Numbered from the stretch's first letter, positions 54,511 through 63,049 are shown. The stretch: 64,000 bases of DNA from Devosia sp. 1566 (GCF_004005995.1 NZ_CP034767.1:1426001-1490000); one strand, 5' to 3'. Translations and numbers: made by a program. The notes: generated by a model from the sequence alone, not told the origin.

Positions 54511-54732
54511 ATGCACCTGCTACCCCACACCATGCAGACCATTCTCGACGAGCAACCCGCATCAGCCGATTCGGTGACGGCGCAAGCAGTGTCGCGGCTC
54601 GAGCAGCGCTTTGGGATGACGGCAGCGATGTCGCTCAATGCCCGGCTGCTGGCCGAGGCACTCAATGCCGCCCTTTCCGATCCCCACACCCGCAGCCTCT
54701 TGCAGGCACCAGGCACGGCCGGCGCGGTTTAG
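54511..54732 (+). CDS. Small hypothetical protein, 73 aa
   Basis: A 73-residue, mostly helical, Ala/Leu-rich protein (SRLEQRFGMTAAMSLNARLL, then AEALNAALSDPHTRSLL). Not recognised. The ribosome-binding site is weak (GGGGCCGATACG). A longer frame from 54340 has improbable sequence before this Met. Moderate support only. Confidence 0.45.
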   Translation: MHLLPHTMQTILDEQPASADSVTAQAVSRLEQRFGMTAAMSLNARLLAEALNAALSDPHTRSLLQAPGTAGAV

Positions 54733-54844
54733 CCTGGCCCGAAACCGGCGCTCCAACGGCAAAAGCGCCCCGCAGAAGCCTGCAAGGCGCTGAACAGCAC
54801 GGCAATGGATGTTATCGGGGGCGGAGCCCTCTGCAGGCTCGGGC

Positions 54845-55135
54845 TTAAAGCCCCTGCAGATCAGCCTCGGCGACGACGCGCTCGCGACCGTCGGAATCGT
54901 CGTGGACGCGGTACTGAAATTCGCGGCCTTCAAAGGGCAGCAGGCGCAGCACGACGCATGGCGTCGCCGCCTTGCCTGCGCGCACATTGCTCAGCAGCAT
55001 CAGCCGATCGCCGGTGCTGTAGAGATGGTTGACCTGGCGGGCCACGGGGGCAGGGATGCTACGGGCCATCGGCGCAACATTATCAGTCACCGCAGGCACA
55101 GGGGCAGCAGCTGCGGAACCCCGGCTGCGCTTCAT
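54845..55135 (-). CDS. Small hypothetical protein with SH3-like C-terminus
   Basis: A 96-residue protein. The N-terminal third is low-complexity. The rest (VNHLYSTGDRLMLLSNVRAG, then CVVLRLLPFEGREFQYRVHD, ending ERVVAEADL) resembles a small beta-rich domain seen in many short rhizobial proteins of unknown function, and looks like an SH3/KOW-type barrel. I choose Met 55135; the frame continues to 55222 but without a better start. It lies downstream of the cold-shock gene on the same strand, beyond a terminator. Confidence 0.6.
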   Translation of the reverse strand: MKRSRGSAAAAPVPAVTDNVAPMARSIPAPVARQVNHLYSTGDRLMLLSNVRAGKAATPCVVLRLLPFEGREFQYRVHDDSDGRERVVAEADLQGL

Positions 55136-55186
55136 TGGCACTGCGATACTTTTCAAGTTAGCCGACACAAGAGCACTCCCGCCTGG

Positions 55187-55229
55187 AACAAAACAAACAC
55201 CGGGATGTGCCAGGCGGCGCACCCCGGTG
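55187..55229 (-). terminator. Rho-independent terminator of the cold-shock gene
   Basis: Stem CACCGGG / CCCGGTG (55198-55204 with 55223-55229), with further inner pairing of GTGC and GCAC, followed on the minus strand by GTTTGTTTTGTTCC. It begins 15 bases after the cold-shock protein stop. Confidence 0.75.
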
Positions 55230-55243
55230 CTAAAGTCTTGGGC

Positions 55244-55459
55244 TTAGCTCAGCAGCGACAGATTGGCTGCCGAAACCTTGCCGTCACGACCGGTTTCCAG
55301 TTCGTAGGAAACCTTGTCGTTTTCATACAGGCCCTGCAGGCCCGAACGCTCTACTGCCGAGATGTGGACGAAAGCGTCCTTGCTGCCATCTTCAGGCGAA
55401 ATAAAGCCGAAGCCCTTGGTGGTGTTGAAGAATTTTACGGTACCATTGATGGTTGCCAT
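55244..55459 (-). CDS. Cold-shock protein (CspA family)
   Basis: A 71-residue single cold-shock domain with RNP1 (KGFGFI) and RNP2 (DAFVHIS), an RNA chaperone binding single-stranded nucleic acid. It opens MATINGTVKFFNTTKGFGFI. The start at 55459 gives the family length; the longer frame is its leader. Like other csp genes it probably has a long 5' untranslated leader (the 160 bases upstream are AT-richer than average). A terminator follows directly. Confidence 0.95.
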   Translation of the reverse strand: MATINGTVKFFNTTKGFGFISPEDGSKDAFVHISAVERSGLQGLYENDKVSYELETGRDGKVSAANLSLLS

Positions 55460-55783
55460 GATGAAGTCCTTTGAAAGCCCGAAGCACATGCAAGCGAGCA
55501 CTCCCTTGGGCGACATGCGCAAGGGTGATAACGTTCGCAAGAAAGAGAAGGGAGCCAGGGCCCGGAGAACCGGAAGATCAGGCAGCCGACGATTGGCTGT
55601 AAACGTGTAACCCTTGTATGACAGTCAATGGTGTTCAAAGCAAGGCCGCATGTCCGCCGCGCCAGTCCGGGCCAGTTTGGCCCCGGGAAGCCGCTGGCGC
55701 TTTAAAGGCTGGCGACATGCCCGTGGCCCGACTACCATCATAATATTCCGGCCTTCTTCCGGCTTTTCAGTGCGGACCTTTCC
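55460..55783. other. Divergent csp/phnM intergenic region
   Basis: This 324-base stretch should hold the cold-shock gene leader and the phnM promoter. One half of a Pho box, CTGTCAT on the minus strand (55618-55624), is present, but the second half does not match. No gene is visible. Confidence 0.5.
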
Positions 55784-56932
55784 ATGACCACAGCCTTCCC
55801 GGCAGAACTTGTTCTCAACAATGCACGTATGGTGCTGGCCGATGAGGTGATCCAGGGTTCCCTTCGTGTCGTGGACGGGCATATCGCCGAAATCGGCAGC
55901 GTCAGTGCATCCGGCACGGACCTGGAGGGTGACTACCTGATCCCCGGTCTCGTGGAACTCCATACCGACCATCTGGAAACCCATTACGCCCCGCGTCCCC
56001 GCGTGCGCTGGAACCCAGTGGCGGCAGTGCAGGCCCATGATGCCCAGATCGCCGCTTCCGGCATCACCACCGTGCTCGATGCCATTCGCGTCGGCACCGA
56101 TGAGCACGCCGATGTCGGCCTCGATGAGTCGCGCATCTTGGCGGGAGCTATTGGGGCGGGGACGCGGGCAGGGCGCCTGCGCGCCGAACATCACGTCCAT
56201 CTGCGCTGCGAGGTTTCCGCACCCGACTGCCTTGAGAGCTTTTTGCAGGTGATGGACGATCCCCAGGTGCGCTTGGCATCGTTGATGGACCACGCGCCCG
56301 GCCAGCGCCAATTCGTCAAGGAAGAGGTCTATAAGTCCTATTACCAGGGCAAGCTCAAGCTCAGCGACGCCGCGCTCGAGGAGTTCACCACGCGGCGCAA
56401 CATCGAATCGCAAACCTTTGCCGGCCGCCACCGCCGCGCCATTGCCGATCTGTGCCAAAGCCGCGGCATCGTCCTAGCCAGCCACGACGACGCGACGTCA
56501 GACCATGTGGAAGAAGCGGTGACGCTCGGCACCCATATCGCCGAATTTCCCACCACGCTGGATGCGGCGCGCGCCTCCCGCGAGGCCGGCATGGCGATCC
56601 TGATGGGCGGGCCCAATGTGGTGCGCGGTAGCTCCCACTCCGGCAATGTCTCGGCCCGCGCGCTGGCCGCTGCCGACCTGCTCGACATCATCTCCTCCGA
56701 CTACATCCCGTTCAGCATGTTGCAGGCCGCCTTTGCCCTCGCCGACGGCCCCGAAGGGGTGAGCTTGCCCAAGGCTGTGCAACTGGTCACCAAGCGTCCG
56801 GCCGCCGCCATCGGCTTTGATGACCGCGGCGAGATCGCCGTCGGCAAGCGCGCCGACCTGGTGCATCTGCGCATCGAAGACGGCATCCCGATCGTCCTGA
56901 CCGTCTGGCGCCAAGGTCGCCGGGTGGTATGA
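55784..56932 (+). CDS. phnM: Alpha-D-ribose 1-methylphosphonate 5-triphosphate diphosphatase
   Basis: A 382-residue amidohydrolase of the carbon-phosphorus lyase pathway, which releases pyrophosphate from the triphosphate intermediate. Key features are LVELHTDHLETHYAPRPRVR, FVKEEVYKSYYQGK, VLASHDDATSDHVEEA with metal ligands, and RADLVHLRIEDGIP at the end. The stop overlaps the phnN start by four bases. The other lyase genes (phnGHIJKL) are not in this window, so this is a detached phnMN pair, or the rest lies elsewhere. Confidence 0.93.
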   Translation: MTTAFPAELVLNNARMVLADEVIQGSLRVVDGHIAEIGSVSASGTDLEGDYLIPGLVELHTDHLETHYAPRPRVRWNPVAAVQAHDAQIAASGITTVLDAIRVGTDEHADVGLDESRILAGAIGAGTRAGRLRAEHHVHLRCEVSAPDCLESFLQVMDDPQVRLASLMDHAPGQRQFVKEEVYKSYYQGKLKLSDAALEEFTTRRNIESQTFAGRHRRAIADLCQSRGIVLASHDDATSDHVEEAVTLGTHIAEFPTTLDAARASREAGMAILMGGPNVVRGSSHSGNVSARALAAADLLDIISSDYIPFSMLQAAFALADGPEGVSLPKAVQLVTKRPAAAIGFDDRGEIAVGKRADLVHLRIEDGIPIVLTVWRQGRRVV

Positions 56933-57477
56933 CCGGCACCTTCGTCGCCGTTGTTGGCCCCAGTGGCGTCGGCAAGGACAGTCTGATCCGCTTCGCCCGC
57001 GATCGGCTGGGCGATAAGATCTGTTTCGTGCGCCGGGTCGTTACCCGCAGCGCCGATGGCAATGCCGAGGATCACGATACGCTCGATCCCGAAGGTTTCC
57101 TGCAAGCCGAAGCCCGCGGCGAGTTCGCGCTCAGCTGGGCCGCACACGGCCTGCGCTATGGACTGCCGGCCACACTGGAACATGAACTCGCCAGTGGCCG
57201 GGTCGTCGTCGCCAATCTCTCCCGCGGCGTGTTGCCAGCGCTGCTGCAGCGCTATCCCACCGCGGTGGTCGTCTCCGTGGTGGCGGATCGCCCGGTGATC
57301 GCCGAGCGGCTCCTGCGCCGCGGTCGGGAATCACCGGCCTCGGTGGAGCGACGCCTCGCGCGCCGCATCGAGTGCAACACCGTGCCCGCCAACGCCGTCG
57401 TCATTGACAATTCGGGTGAGCTTTCCGTTGCCGGCGCTCAGTTCGTGACGCTGCTGCAAGAGCTCGGTGGGCGCTGA
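56929..57477 (+). CDS. phnN: Ribose 1,5-bisphosphate phosphokinase
   Basis: A 182-residue P-loop kinase that converts ribose 1,5-bisphosphate to PRPP. The P-loop is VVGPSGVGKDSLI (the KDS ending is typical of PhnN). It also has VRRVVTRSADGNAEDHDTLD and SWAAHGLRYGLP for substrate binding, and LLRRGRESPASVERRLARR as the lid. Translationally coupled to phnM (ATGA). Confidence 0.93.
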   Translation: MTGTFVAVVGPSGVGKDSLIRFARDRLGDKICFVRRVVTRSADGNAEDHDTLDPEGFLQAEARGEFALSWAAHGLRYGLPATLEHELASGRVVVANLSRGVLPALLQRYPTAVVVSVVADRPVIAERLLRRGRESPASVERRLARRIECNTVPANAVVIDNSGELSVAGAQFVTLLQELGGR

Positions 57478-57583
57478 ACTAAGCTATAGTAAGTACGGGA
57501 AAGTTCAGCTTACTCAAAAGGTTAACTGTGCGTGATTCTGCACCTCTATACAGTGTTCTTTAGTTACGAGAGTAGGCAGCAGC

Positions 57584-58384
57584 ATGGATCTTCCTGGCAT
57601 CGGCAGACGTGAGTTTCTCGCCAAGGCAACCCGCACTTTCACCGCTACGCTCCTTGCCGGCTCGCTCGTAGCTTGCGGGTCGGGCGGGCACCGGCGCAGC
57701 GCCCGGTCCCGCTCCGTGATTGGCGGTGGGGCCGCCGACACTGACGCCGTCTCCTGCTTCCTGCCCGGCACGCGCATCGGGACGGCCAAGGGCACTGTTG
57801 CCGTCGAAACCCTGCGGATCGGCGATCTCGTGCAAACCGCTTCCGGCACCCAGCCCGTCAAATGGATCGGGCGCAGCCTACGCCGCCGTCCAGCCGCTGG
57901 CTGGTCGCTCGCCATGCGCCCAGTTCGCATCCGCCACTCGGCCATGGCCCAAAATGTCCCCAGCCGCGACCTGCTGGTCTCGCGCGAACACAGCCTCTTT
58001 CTCGATGGCGTGCTGATCCCGGCCTATCAGCTCATCAACGGCACCACCATTACCGCAGAGCCCTGGGATCATTCCCCCACACTCGAGCTGTTCAACATCG
58101 AATTGGCTGAGCATCAGGTGATCTTTGCCAATGGAGTGGCGGTCGAAACCCTCCTCGCCAATAATGGCCGCGACCAGTTCGACAATGCCGCCGAATATGC
58201 GCTTCTATACGGCCCGGACACCGTCACCGCCGCCAAATACGCCCGCGTCATCCGCTATGGCCGTCGCCGCGACCGCGCCATGGCCTCTGTCAGGCGCTGG
58301 CTCACCCGCTGGGGTCTTGATCTGCGTGACGCCTCCATGCGTGCTCATGACCGCTTCGCCGCCCGCGCCCAAATGGCCGGTTGA
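57584..58384 (+). CDS. Tat-exported lipoprotein with a Hint domain
   Basis: A 266-residue protein. The N-terminus has a twin-arginine-like motif (GRREFLAK, R8 R9) followed by a hydrophobic stretch and a lipobox, LVAC, with C31 as the probable lipidated residue. The rest is a Hedgehog/intein (Hint_2) domain: SCFLPGTRIGTAKGTVAVET, IGDLVQTASGTQPVKWIGRS, then DLLVSREHSLFLDGVLIPAY and FNIELAEHQVIFANG. Such domains usually sit at the end of large secreted proteins; here it stands alone. Autocleavage is uncertain because a clear C-terminal splice motif is not seen. Confidence 0.75.
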   Translation: MDLPGIGRREFLAKATRTFTATLLAGSLVACGSGGHRRSARSRSVIGGGAADTDAVSCFLPGTRIGTAKGTVAVETLRIGDLVQTASGTQPVKWIGRSLRRRPAAGWSLAMRPVRIRHSAMAQNVPSRDLLVSREHSLFLDGVLIPAYQLINGTTITAEPWDHSPTLELFNIELAEHQVIFANGVAVETLLANNGRDQFDNAAEYALLYGPDTVTAAKYARVIRYGRRRDRAMASVRRWLTRWGLDLRDASMRAHDRFAARAQMAG

Positions 58385-58501
58385 GCGGGCAGGGGCCTCG
58401 CTGCGCATCAATCCCCCGCAAAGTGCGCGATGGCCCACCCGCGCTCTTGCATTGGGCTGCGCCTCCCGCTAGTTCTGTGCGTCGGGTTCGCCCCCAAGCG
58501 G

Positions 58502-58575
58502 GCGGGTATAGCTCAGTGGTAGAGCAGCAGCCTTCCAAGCTGAATATGCGGGTTCGATTCCCGCTACCCGCTCCA
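58502..58575 (+). tRNA. tRNA-Gly (anticodon TCC)
   Basis: A 74-base cloverleaf with acceptor GCGGGTA/TACCCGC, anticodon loop CTTCCAA, T-loop TTCGATT and encoded CCA. Third plus-strand tRNA of the window. Confidence 0.96.
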
Positions 58576-58721
58576 AAATCCCTCACATTGTCAGTAAATT
58601 ACCCGCACGCGCTGCAAGCGCGTCGTAACTCCGTTGCAACTCCCATCGCGGGTGCGGCTGCATTGGCGTCGGCAATCCTCCATATTGGGCCCGAACGCCT
58701 GCCGGCTGTGGAGGACCCCCG

Positions 58722-60011
58722 ATGCATTTTACCTTCCGCCAGGAGCCAGGGGTGTTCACCATCACCGCCGGGCTGGTCGACGCCCATGGCGATGTGCGCA
58801 CCGGCAACCGCGTCCAGAGCGATAAAACGCCGCTCACGCTGACCGAAACCCGCGTGTCCTTTGGCCTCGATATCCAGAACCTTGATTACGATCGGCTGGC
58901 GCTGGCCTGCTGCCTGCTCTTCCTGCCTTTCATCGGCAACAAGGTCTCTTTTTCCTTCCCAGTGTCCGATGTGATCCCCGAGTTCCTTCACGCCAATAAA
59001 CGCGGCGCTCCCGGGCCCGAGCCGGTCGAAGTCACCACCACCGTAACGGGGCCGCGCCCCGAGAATGCTTCGCCCATCACCCTCGCCACCTGCGGGCTCG
59101 CCTTGGGCGGGGGCTTTGATGCCGTCGCGGTCAAGACGCTGCTGCCCGAAGTGTTCAGCTACCACCTCGTCAGCGCCATCATCGTCAACAACGTCTTCCA
59201 CCTGCCCATCTACCGCTTCTACGCCGATCGCGACGCCATCCGGCTCAACGACGCCCCCGTCTGCGACCAGTATATCTGGACCAATGCCGAAAACATCGCG
59301 TCCCCGCGCGGCGTCACCACCTGGGCCACCTATGCCATTCCCATGCTGCTGGCCGGCGCCGATCTCGGCCTCAACTGCATCCTGTCGGGCACGGTGTTCG
59401 AAGGCTCGTTCAACGAAAACGGCCGCCGCTATGTCGAGTTCAGGCCCGGCAATCGCCATGACACGATCGGCCGGGCCTTCGCCGCCCTTGGCCTGCGCAT
59501 CGCGCCTGCAGCCACCATGCTGCCCGAATATCTCAACATCAAGGAAGTTGCCCTGCATGGATTGGGCGACCAGGTCTCGTTCTGCATCATGGGGCCAAAT
59601 GGCGGGCCCTGCGGGCGCTGTCTCAAATGCTACCGCAAGCGCCTGCTTTACGAGGCCCTGAAGCGCGAAACCGCGATCTCCATTCCCCAGTTCGAAGCGA
59701 TGGACATCGCCCGCTTCGACAATCCCTATATCGCCAAGCTCTGCCAGGTCAGGCCGGTTTACCTCGCATCCTCGTTCAAATGGCTGCAGGGCCGGGTGCC
59801 GGAGAGCCTCTACCTGCCCAGCATGGCCGACGCGGTTGCGCAGGTGCCCCCCGTCCGCTTCGATCTCGGCCGATACTTCCCACCGGGGCTCGATATTTTG
59901 CCCGACACCATCGCGTCAGCCATGACCGAACGCTTGTCGCGGCGGTACCAGCCCATGAGCGCGGAGGAGATCGCCGCGGTGCGCGCCTGGAACTGCTTTG
60001 CTGCCGCCTAG
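58722..60011 (+). CDS. Uncharacterised protein with QueC-like features
   Basis: A 429-residue soluble protein not assigned to a known function. An N-terminal beta-rich part is followed by GLALGGGFDAVAVKTLLPE (about residues 124-142), reminiscent of the PP-loop (SGGxDS) of N-type ATP pyrophosphatases. A later GPCGRCLKCYRKRLLYEALK, with three Cys, is like the zinc motif of QueC. Conserved aromatic patches (VCDQYIWTNAENIA) lie between. The Ser of the PP-loop is replaced by Gly, so catalysis is doubtful. GTGGAGGACCCCCG precedes the ATG. It ends overlapping the hupE stop on the other strand. Confidence 0.6.
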   Translation: MHFTFRQEPGVFTITAGLVDAHGDVRTGNRVQSDKTPLTLTETRVSFGLDIQNLDYDRLALACCLLFLPFIGNKVSFSFPVSDVIPEFLHANKRGAPGPEPVEVTTTVTGPRPENASPITLATCGLALGGGFDAVAVKTLLPEVFSYHLVSAIIVNNVFHLPIYRFYADRDAIRLNDAPVCDQYIWTNAENIASPRGVTTWATYAIPMLLAGADLGLNCILSGTVFEGSFNENGRRYVEFRPGNRHDTIGRAFAALGLRIAPAATMLPEYLNIKEVALHGLGDQVSFCIMGPNGGPCGRCLKCYRKRLLYEALKRETAISIPQFEAMDIARFDNPYIAKLCQVRPVYLASSFKWLQGRVPESLYLPSMADAVAQVPPVRFDLGRYFPPGLDILPDTIASAMTERLSRRYQPMSAEEIAAVRAWNCFAAA

Positions 60012-60595
60012 ATCCAGCCCGCGATCGCGCCAAGGCCCGCCAGGGCAAAGCCGCCGCCCGCCACGCGCGTCGCCCCGGCGCCAAACCGCCCGGCGAGTCG
60101 CGCCACCGTCAAGCTCGCCGTCATCCCGGCAAGATGCAGGCTCACGGTCGCCAGCGTGAATCCGGCGACATAGTCCAGCCCATTGGCGCCGCCGGGCATT
60201 TCCGCCCCATGCGCATGGCCATGGAACAGCGCGAAGACCCCCACGAGGCCCATTGCCGCCGCGACCGGCATCGGCCGCCCCAGCGCCGCGGCGCCCCCGA
60301 TCAGCACGCTCGAAAGGGCAATCCCCAGTTCCACAAACGGCACCGGCAGCCCGGCAACTCCGGCGCCAAAGCCGACAATCATCATTGCCACAAAGCTCAG
60401 CGGCACCGCCCAAAGCGCGCGCCCGCCCAACACAAAGGCGAACACCCCAACCGCCACCATCGCCAGCAGATGATCGAGCCCACCAACGGGATGCTCGAAT
60501 CCGTGCACAAAGCCGAGGGCGTGTTCGGGCCCGCTATGGGCAAAGGCAAGGTTGGGAAAAACGGCGAGCATAACAAGGGCAAGCACTAGGCGCAT
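60008..60595 (-). CDS. HupE/UreJ family metal transporter
   Basis: A 195-residue membrane protein with signal peptide (LVLALVMLAVFPNLAFA) and about six helices. The family motif HPVGGLDHLLAMVAVG at about residue 35 and the His-rich HGHAHG fit nickel or cobalt permeation. No urease or hydrogenase genes are near, so the metal may be cobalt (B12) or nickel. A structured leader lies just upstream. ATG 60595 has AAAGGATATCG before it. Confidence 0.88.
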   Translation of the reverse strand: MRLVLALVMLAVFPNLAFAHSGPEHALGFVHGFEHPVGGLDHLLAMVAVGVFAFVLGGRALWAVPLSFVAMMIVGFGAGVAGLPVPFVELGIALSSVLIGGAAALGRPMPVAAAMGLVGVFALFHGHAHGAEMPGGANGLDYVAGFTLATVSLHLAGMTASLTVARLAGRFGAGATRVAGGGFALAGLGAIAGWI

Positions 60596-60608
60596 CGATA
60601 TCCTTTCG

Positions 60609-60683
60609 GGGACACGTCCGTCCCTCCGGTTCAGGTTGCTTCCCACGGCTTCCATTCACTCGCGCGTTAGTTATCCCCGGAGG
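60609..60683 (-). promoter_or_regulatory. Structured leader of hupE with competing hairpins
   Basis: On the minus strand, CCTCCGG (60683-60677) can pair with CCGGAGG (60629-60623). GGGAC (60624-60620) can instead pair with GTCCC (60613-60609) directly before the ribosome-binding site. The two structures share bases 60623-60624, so they exclude each other. It does not match the cobalamin riboswitch consensus. Confidence 0.35.
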
Positions 60684-60805
60684 CGCCACGCTTGTAAATG
60701 CCCCCTCGTGCCTCGCGCACCTTGTTTGGCGCCCCGGCGTTTAGCGGTTCTCAAGCCCGTGGCGCTGGGCCACACTGCGCGCCTTAACCGGAGTCGCCCC
60801 TTGCC

Positions 60806-61198
60806 ATGCTGTTGATCATCTTTCTTGTGCTGCTGCTCCTCTTTGTGCAGTCCCAGCTTCCCGGCGTTCTCCTGGCCAAGCAGGTCGGGCCCGAGGCGCA
60901 AATGGGCGCGCGCGACAATCTGCCCGAACCCACGCCCGAACTAGCCCGCTCACGCCGCGCCCTCGCCAATCTGCAAGAAAACCTGCCGGCTTTTCTCACT
61001 CTGGCCGTGCTCTCGATTGTGCTGGGGGAGCAGGGCTGGCTGTCCCTCCTGGGCGCGACATTGTTCCTCGCGGCGCGAGTCGCTCATCTCTTATGCTATA
61101 TGCGCGCGCTCAGCCCCTGGCGCTCGATCAGTTATGCGCTGGGCCTGCTCGGCACCATCCTTGTGGCGGTCCCGCTGGTGCCCCATCTTTGGGGATGA
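60806..61198 (+). CDS. MAPEG family membrane protein
   Basis: A 130-residue protein with four hydrophobic segments and the MAPEG pattern: ARDNLPEPTPELARSRRALA followed by NLQENLPAFLTLAVLSIVLG, and ARVAHLLCYMRALSPWRSI. Eukaryotic relatives are glutathione-dependent enzymes; bacterial ones are uncharacterised. It starts at ATG 60806 with a hydrophobic helix. Isolated gene ahead of tRNA-Trp. Confidence 0.88.
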   Translation: MLLIIFLVLLLLFVQSQLPGVLLAKQVGPEAQMGARDNLPEPTPELARSRRALANLQENLPAFLTLAVLSIVLGEQGWLSLLGATLFLAARVAHLLCYMRALSPWRSISYALGLLGTILVAVPLVPHLWG

Positions 61199-61254
61199 GC
61201 GTCGCGAACCTCTTGCACAGCGCGCGCTTTGCCATTAGTGGATAGCTCGCCTGA

Positions 61255-61330
61255 AGGGGTTTAGCTCAGTTGGTAGAGCATCGGTCTCCAAAACCGAGGG
61301 TCGTGGGTTCGAGTCCCCCAGCCCCTGCCA
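61255..61330 (+). tRNA. tRNA-Trp (anticodon CCA)
   Basis: A 76-base cloverleaf with acceptor AGGGGTT/AGCCCCT, anticodon stem CGGT/ACCG with loop CTCCAAA, T-arm with GGTTCGAGTCC and encoded CCA. In most Alphaproteobacteria it sits directly before secE; here 2 kb intervene. Confidence 0.97.
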
Positions 61331-61455
61331 GGCACTTCCACCATTGATCGCTGCCAGCCCGCTCGGTGAGCGTGCTTTTTGTTGCCTGTCCGGTTTGGTG
61401 ATGCGCTGGGCAAGAAACCGATAGCGACCTATGGCCCGGCTCTGCCCCTTGGGAG

Positions 61456-61719
61456 TTATTCGTTCCACTTGGGAACGGGGCTGAAACGGGGCAGCTCCTT
61501 GAAGCGCTGTTCCAGCTGGTTCTGCCGCCAGTCGGTCTGCAAATCCTTCAGTTGCCGCTCGTTGGCACGCGCCGCGGTTTCCTCGGCCAGTTCCTGCTGG
61601 ATGCACACGATGCGGTTATTGGTTTCCTGCACGCTGCGGGTGCCGGGCGGGCAAGCGGCCATTGCTCCGCTGACGGGTACGAGCAACACGGCGGCAATGA
61701 GGGCGGATCGCAACAGCAT
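61456..61719 (-). CDS. Small exported coiled-coil protein
   Basis: An 87-residue protein with Sec signal (LLRSALIAAVLLVPVSGAMA) and a mature helical, Gln/Glu-rich part with two Cys (CPPGTRSV and IVCIQQ) likely to form a disulfide. Not recognised. ATGGAGCC precedes ATG 61719. The first of three minus-strand genes inserted between tRNA-Trp and secE. Confidence 0.6.
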   Translation of the reverse strand: MLLRSALIAAVLLVPVSGAMAACPPGTRSVQETNNRIVCIQQELAEETAARANERQLKDLQTDWRQNQLEQRFKELPRFSPVPKWNE

Positions 61720-61927
61720 GGTTTGGCTCCATTCGTATCCGCGCAAGCGCGGCAGAAAACTCACCCCTTAATCTAGGCCATATCAGCGGGAATGAAACCC
61801 CGCGAGGCTCCTCAGGCCGATCAACTGCACCAGCAACCCTTGCCGCGGTGCCACCAGCCTTCGCCCATTTCCTGAAAAGGAGGGTAGGGGCGGGGGCACT
61901 GGCCCCCGGCACCAGTGCACGCAGACA

Positions 61928-62593
61928 CTATCCTTCCCGGGCCATCCGCTCCTGCCGCGCTTGTTCTGCCGCCGTGGGCTCGGCCAAGGCAAAGGATCCG
62001 GTTGAAACCTCCCCCGCGCGCTCATAAACGCTCAAGCTGACCCCGCTCGCCGAGACGCTGTTGCTGACGAGTTTAAGGGCCCGCGGCTTGGTGCCGTGCC
62101 CGAACAGCCGCTTGCCCGGGCCCAGCAGCACGGGAAAGCTCAGGAGGCGAAGTTGATCCACAAGGTCATGGGCCAGCAGCGTTTGCACCAACACCGTGCT
62201 GCCTTGCGTCAGCAGATGGGGGCCATCCTCCGCCTTGAGGCGCCTTAGGGACTCCACCACCTCACCGCGCAGCGGAGTGGTATTGATCCACCCAAACTCC
62301 TGGTCGGATCGGGTCGCGACATATTTCGTCACCTTGTTGAAGGCCGTGGCAATCGGATCATCCGCCGGCATATGCGGCCAGTGCGCAGCAAATATTTCGT
62401 AGGTCTTGCGCCCGAGCAGCAGATCATAGGGCTCGGCAAACCCGGCATCCATGAATTGCCCCACCGCTTCGTCGAAATAAGGGACACCCCAACCACCATA
62501 TTGAAAGCCACCCGTGGGATCTTCGCTTGGGCCGCCGGGGGCCTGCATCACGCCGTCAAGGCTGGCAAATGCACCTACGATGAGCTTTCTCAT
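61928..62593 (-). CDS. Dihydrofolate reductase family protein (RibD C-terminal type)
   Basis: A 221-residue protein with the family start RKLIVGAFASLDGVMQAPGG, the middle PYDLLLGRKTYEIFAAHWPH, and QGSTVLVQTLLAHDLVDQLR followed by PVLLGPGKRLF. It has the Rossmann-like fold of bacterial DHFR/RibD-like reductases that probably use NADPH. Physiological substrate is unknown; it is not the essential folate enzyme. GTTACAGGC before ATG is a weak ribosome-binding site. Confidence 0.88.
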   Translation of the reverse strand: MRKLIVGAFASLDGVMQAPGGPSEDPTGGFQYGGWGVPYFDEAVGQFMDAGFAEPYDLLLGRKTYEIFAAHWPHMPADDPIATAFNKVTKYVATRSDQEFGWINTTPLRGEVVESLRRLKAEDGPHLLTQGSTVLVQTLLAHDLVDQLRLLSFPVLLGPGKRLFGHGTKPRALKLVSNSVSASGVSLSVYERAGEVSTGSFALAEPTAAEQARQERMAREG

Positions 62594-62719
62594 GCCTGTA
62601 ACTCCTCATATCCGTCGCAATCAGGACGCCCACAAAGGCGCATAGCCGACATTCAGCCACACGGAAATTTGCATCGGCGCTGCAGGGGAGTTTGGATTGG
62701 CCGTGGCCGTTATGAGGCT

Positions 62720-63049
62720 TCAGCGCAGTCGGCCTTGAACCCGGCCACCAGGCTCCGCGGTAGCAGCCGCCATTGCTTCGCTCGCCGCGAGTTCGTCCGC
62801 CTCCATCTGCTCGTGCCGGGCCTTGATCCGGTTGAGCTGATGGGCGGCGTGGGCAAGCAGTGCAGTGCGGATTTCGGCGGCCTGGGCGCGCCCGATATCG
62901 GCCCGGCATTTCAGGTCCAGCGAGAACTCCGAAACCGCCCCCATGAAGGTTTCGCGCACCTTTACCCGGATCACCCCAACCGTGCGGCCCTTGATGATGC
63001 GGTGCGGCTCGAAATACAGGATGTCACAGGCCTTGATCTCAAAGCTCAT
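62720..63049 (-). CDS. Hypothetical protein, 109 aa
   Basis: A 109-residue protein. The first half is beta-rich (FEIKACDILYFEPHRIIKG, VGVIRVKVRETFMGAVSEF). The second half is a long Ala/Glu helix (AAEIRTALLAHAAHQLNRIK). Not recognised. Met 63049 has TGGAGGACGGGTCG upstream, better than the earlier Met at 63088. Confidence 0.6.
   Translation of the reverse strand: MSFEIKACDILYFEPHRIIKGRTVGVIRVKVRETFMGAVSEFSLDLKCRADIGRAQAAEIRTALLAHAAHQLNRIKARHEQMEADELAASEAMAAATAEPGGRVQGRLR

Noticed and set aside
55607..55624. Pho box upstream of phnM
   Set aside because: One half (CTGTCAT) is perfect on the minus strand, but the second half matches only about three of seven bases, and the site is closer to the cold-shock leader.
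60596..60720. Cobalamin riboswitch upstream of hupE
   Set aside because: The conserved B12 box and the core of the cobalamin aptamer are not present; only generic hairpins are seen.
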